Assembly: GCA_023383735.1 (NCBI GenBank)
Contig: JAHDYN010000008.1
Location: forward strand, 1-9,361
Reading direction: 5' to 3'
Origin: Gammaproteobacteria bacterium
Lineage (GTDB): Bacteria; Pseudomonadota; Gammaproteobacteria; Steroidobacterales; GCA-2729495
DNA: 9,361 bases
Part shown: piece after piece, positions 8,713-9,361 of the stretch
Layout of the letters: each line of letters begins with the position of its first letter
How positions within the stretch are numbered: position 1 is the stretch's first letter
The notes under the pieces: generated by a model
The model's database searches: none
What the model was told of the DNA's origin: nothing
The model's input: only the letters and a program-made list of their open reading frames with translations
Made by a program: the position numbers and the translations under genes

Positions 8713-9192
8713 CTACCAGCGGTAGTGCGAGAAGGCGCGGTTGGCCTCGGCCATCCTGTGCGTATCCTCACGCTTTTTCACGGCGGCACCGCGGTTCTCG
8801 ATGGCATCGAGAATCTCATGTGCAAGGCGGTGGGCCATGGACTTCTCGGACCGCACGCGGGCGGCATCGATGACCCAGCGCATGGCGAGAGTCTGGCGGC
8901 GCGCCGGACGAACTTCGACGGGAACCTGGTAGGTCGCACCACCAACGCGTCGGGACTTGACCTCGACCATCGGCTTCACGTTGTCCAGCGCCTTGCCAAA
9001 CAGCTCGACCGCCTTCTCCTCGTCCTGGCCGCTGCGCTCGACGATGCGGTCCAGCGCGCCATAGATGATCCCTTCGGCAACGGATTTCTTTCCGGAGACC
9101 ATGATCATGTTGGTGAACTTGGCCAGCAGGTCGCTGCTGTACTTGGGATCCGGCAGGATCATGCGCTTCGGCGCTGACGTTCTTCTAGACAT
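8713..9192 (-). CDS. rpsG: 30S ribosomal protein S7
   Basis: S7 nucleates assembly of the 30S head and lies at the E site; in E. coli it also represses str-operon translation. The 159-residue product (E. coli B 156) shows ILPDPKYSSDLLAKF, VSGKKSVAEGIIY, NVKPMVEVKSRRVGGATYQVPVEVRP, AMRWVIDAAR, AVKKREDTHRMAEANRAF and ends exactly at the usual HYRW. Three or four extra residues lie around position 56-66. The ATG at 9192 has GGAG six bases upstream. It follows rpsL by 13 bases and precedes fusA by 52 bases. Confidence 0.98.
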   Translation of the reverse strand: MSRRTSAPKRMILPDPKYSSDLLAKFTNMIMVSGKKSVAEGIIYGALDRIVERSGQDEEKAVELFGKALDNVKPMVEVKSRRVGGATYQVPVEVRPARRQTLAMRWVIDAARVRSEKSMAHRLAHEILDAIENRGAAVKKREDTHRMAEANRAFSHYRW

Positions 9193-9205
9193 AACTTACT
9201 CCAGA

Positions 9206-9361
9206 TCAGCTCTTCGGGCGCTTGGCGCCATACTTGGATCGGCCCTGACGGCGGTCACTCACGCCAGCACAGTCGAGGGTGCCCCGGATGGTGTGATAGC
9301 GCACACCTGGAAGATCCTTTACACGGCCACCGCGAATCATGACGACCGAGTGCTCCTGAAA
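9206..9361 (-). CDS. rpsL: 30S ribosomal protein S12, C-terminal part (truncated by window edge)
   Basis: S12 lies at the decoding centre and governs accuracy; changes in it give streptomycin resistance. The last 51 residues and a TGA are present: FQEHSVVMIRGG, RVKDLPGVRYHTIRG, LDCAGV and SKYGAKRPKS match the E. coli C-terminus without gaps. Lys, Asp and Pro of VKDLPG align with E. coli Lys88, Asp89 (the RimO beta-methylthiolation site) and Pro91 and are all wild type, so this half shows no streptomycin-resistance change. The Lys43 region lies outside the window. The first codon in the window encodes Phe, where E. coli has Leu in NLQEHS. It is the first gene of the cluster in transcription order within the window. 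Confidence 0.97.
   Translation of the reverse strand, partial: FQEHSVVMIRGGRVKDLPGVRYHTIRGTLDCAGVSDRRQGRSKYGAKRPKS

Overview
The window is a continuous run of translation genes, all on the minus strand, so the biological order reads from the right end to the left: rpsL (3' end only), rpsG, fusA, tuf, rpsJ, rplC, rplD, rplW, rplB, rpsS, rplV, rpsC, rplP, rpmC, rpsQ (5' part only). This is the str operon joined to the S10 operon. Gene order, protein sequences close to the E. coli homologues, and a G+C-rich base composition (judged by eye) point to a gammaproteobacterium outside the Enterobacterales. A Xanthomonadales, Nevskiales or Chromatiales type lineage is plausible, but that placement is an inference. 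No plus-strand gene, RNA gene, mobile element or CRISPR array is visible.

Right part (about 4966-9361), str cluster plus rpsJ: S12, S7, EF-G, EF-Tu and S10 follow with gaps of 13, 52, 76 and 28 bases. The rpsL-rpsG gap is too short to hold the E. coli S7 repression site. The EF-G has an intact GTPase domain, but domain IV lacks signatures that are almost always kept in housekeeping EF-G. rpsJ sits directly behind tuf with no room for a separate S10 promoter and leader.

Middle (4662-4965): 304 non-coding bases separate rpsJ from rplC. This region begins with a good sigma70-type promoter with an extended -10 (TTGAAC, 16 bases, TATACT preceded by TGT). After it come about 260 bases that can fold into a series of hairpins before the rplC start. 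The most likely reading is that the S10-operon promoter and autoregulatory leader lie downstream of rpsJ here, so S10 is expressed with the str genes while L3-L4-L23-L2 onward has its own controlled promoter.

Left part (1-4661): L3, L4, L23, L2, S19, L22, S3, L16, L29 and S17 are tightly packed (gaps of 4-50 bases, two ATGA overlaps), as expected for one transcript with coupled translation. The proteins look functional and of normal length. Together the products form the tRNA-handling elongation factors, the 30S head and decoding-centre proteins (S12, S7, S10, S19, S3), and 50S proteins around the peptidyl-transferase centre and exit tunnel (L2, L3, L4, L16, L22, L23, L29).
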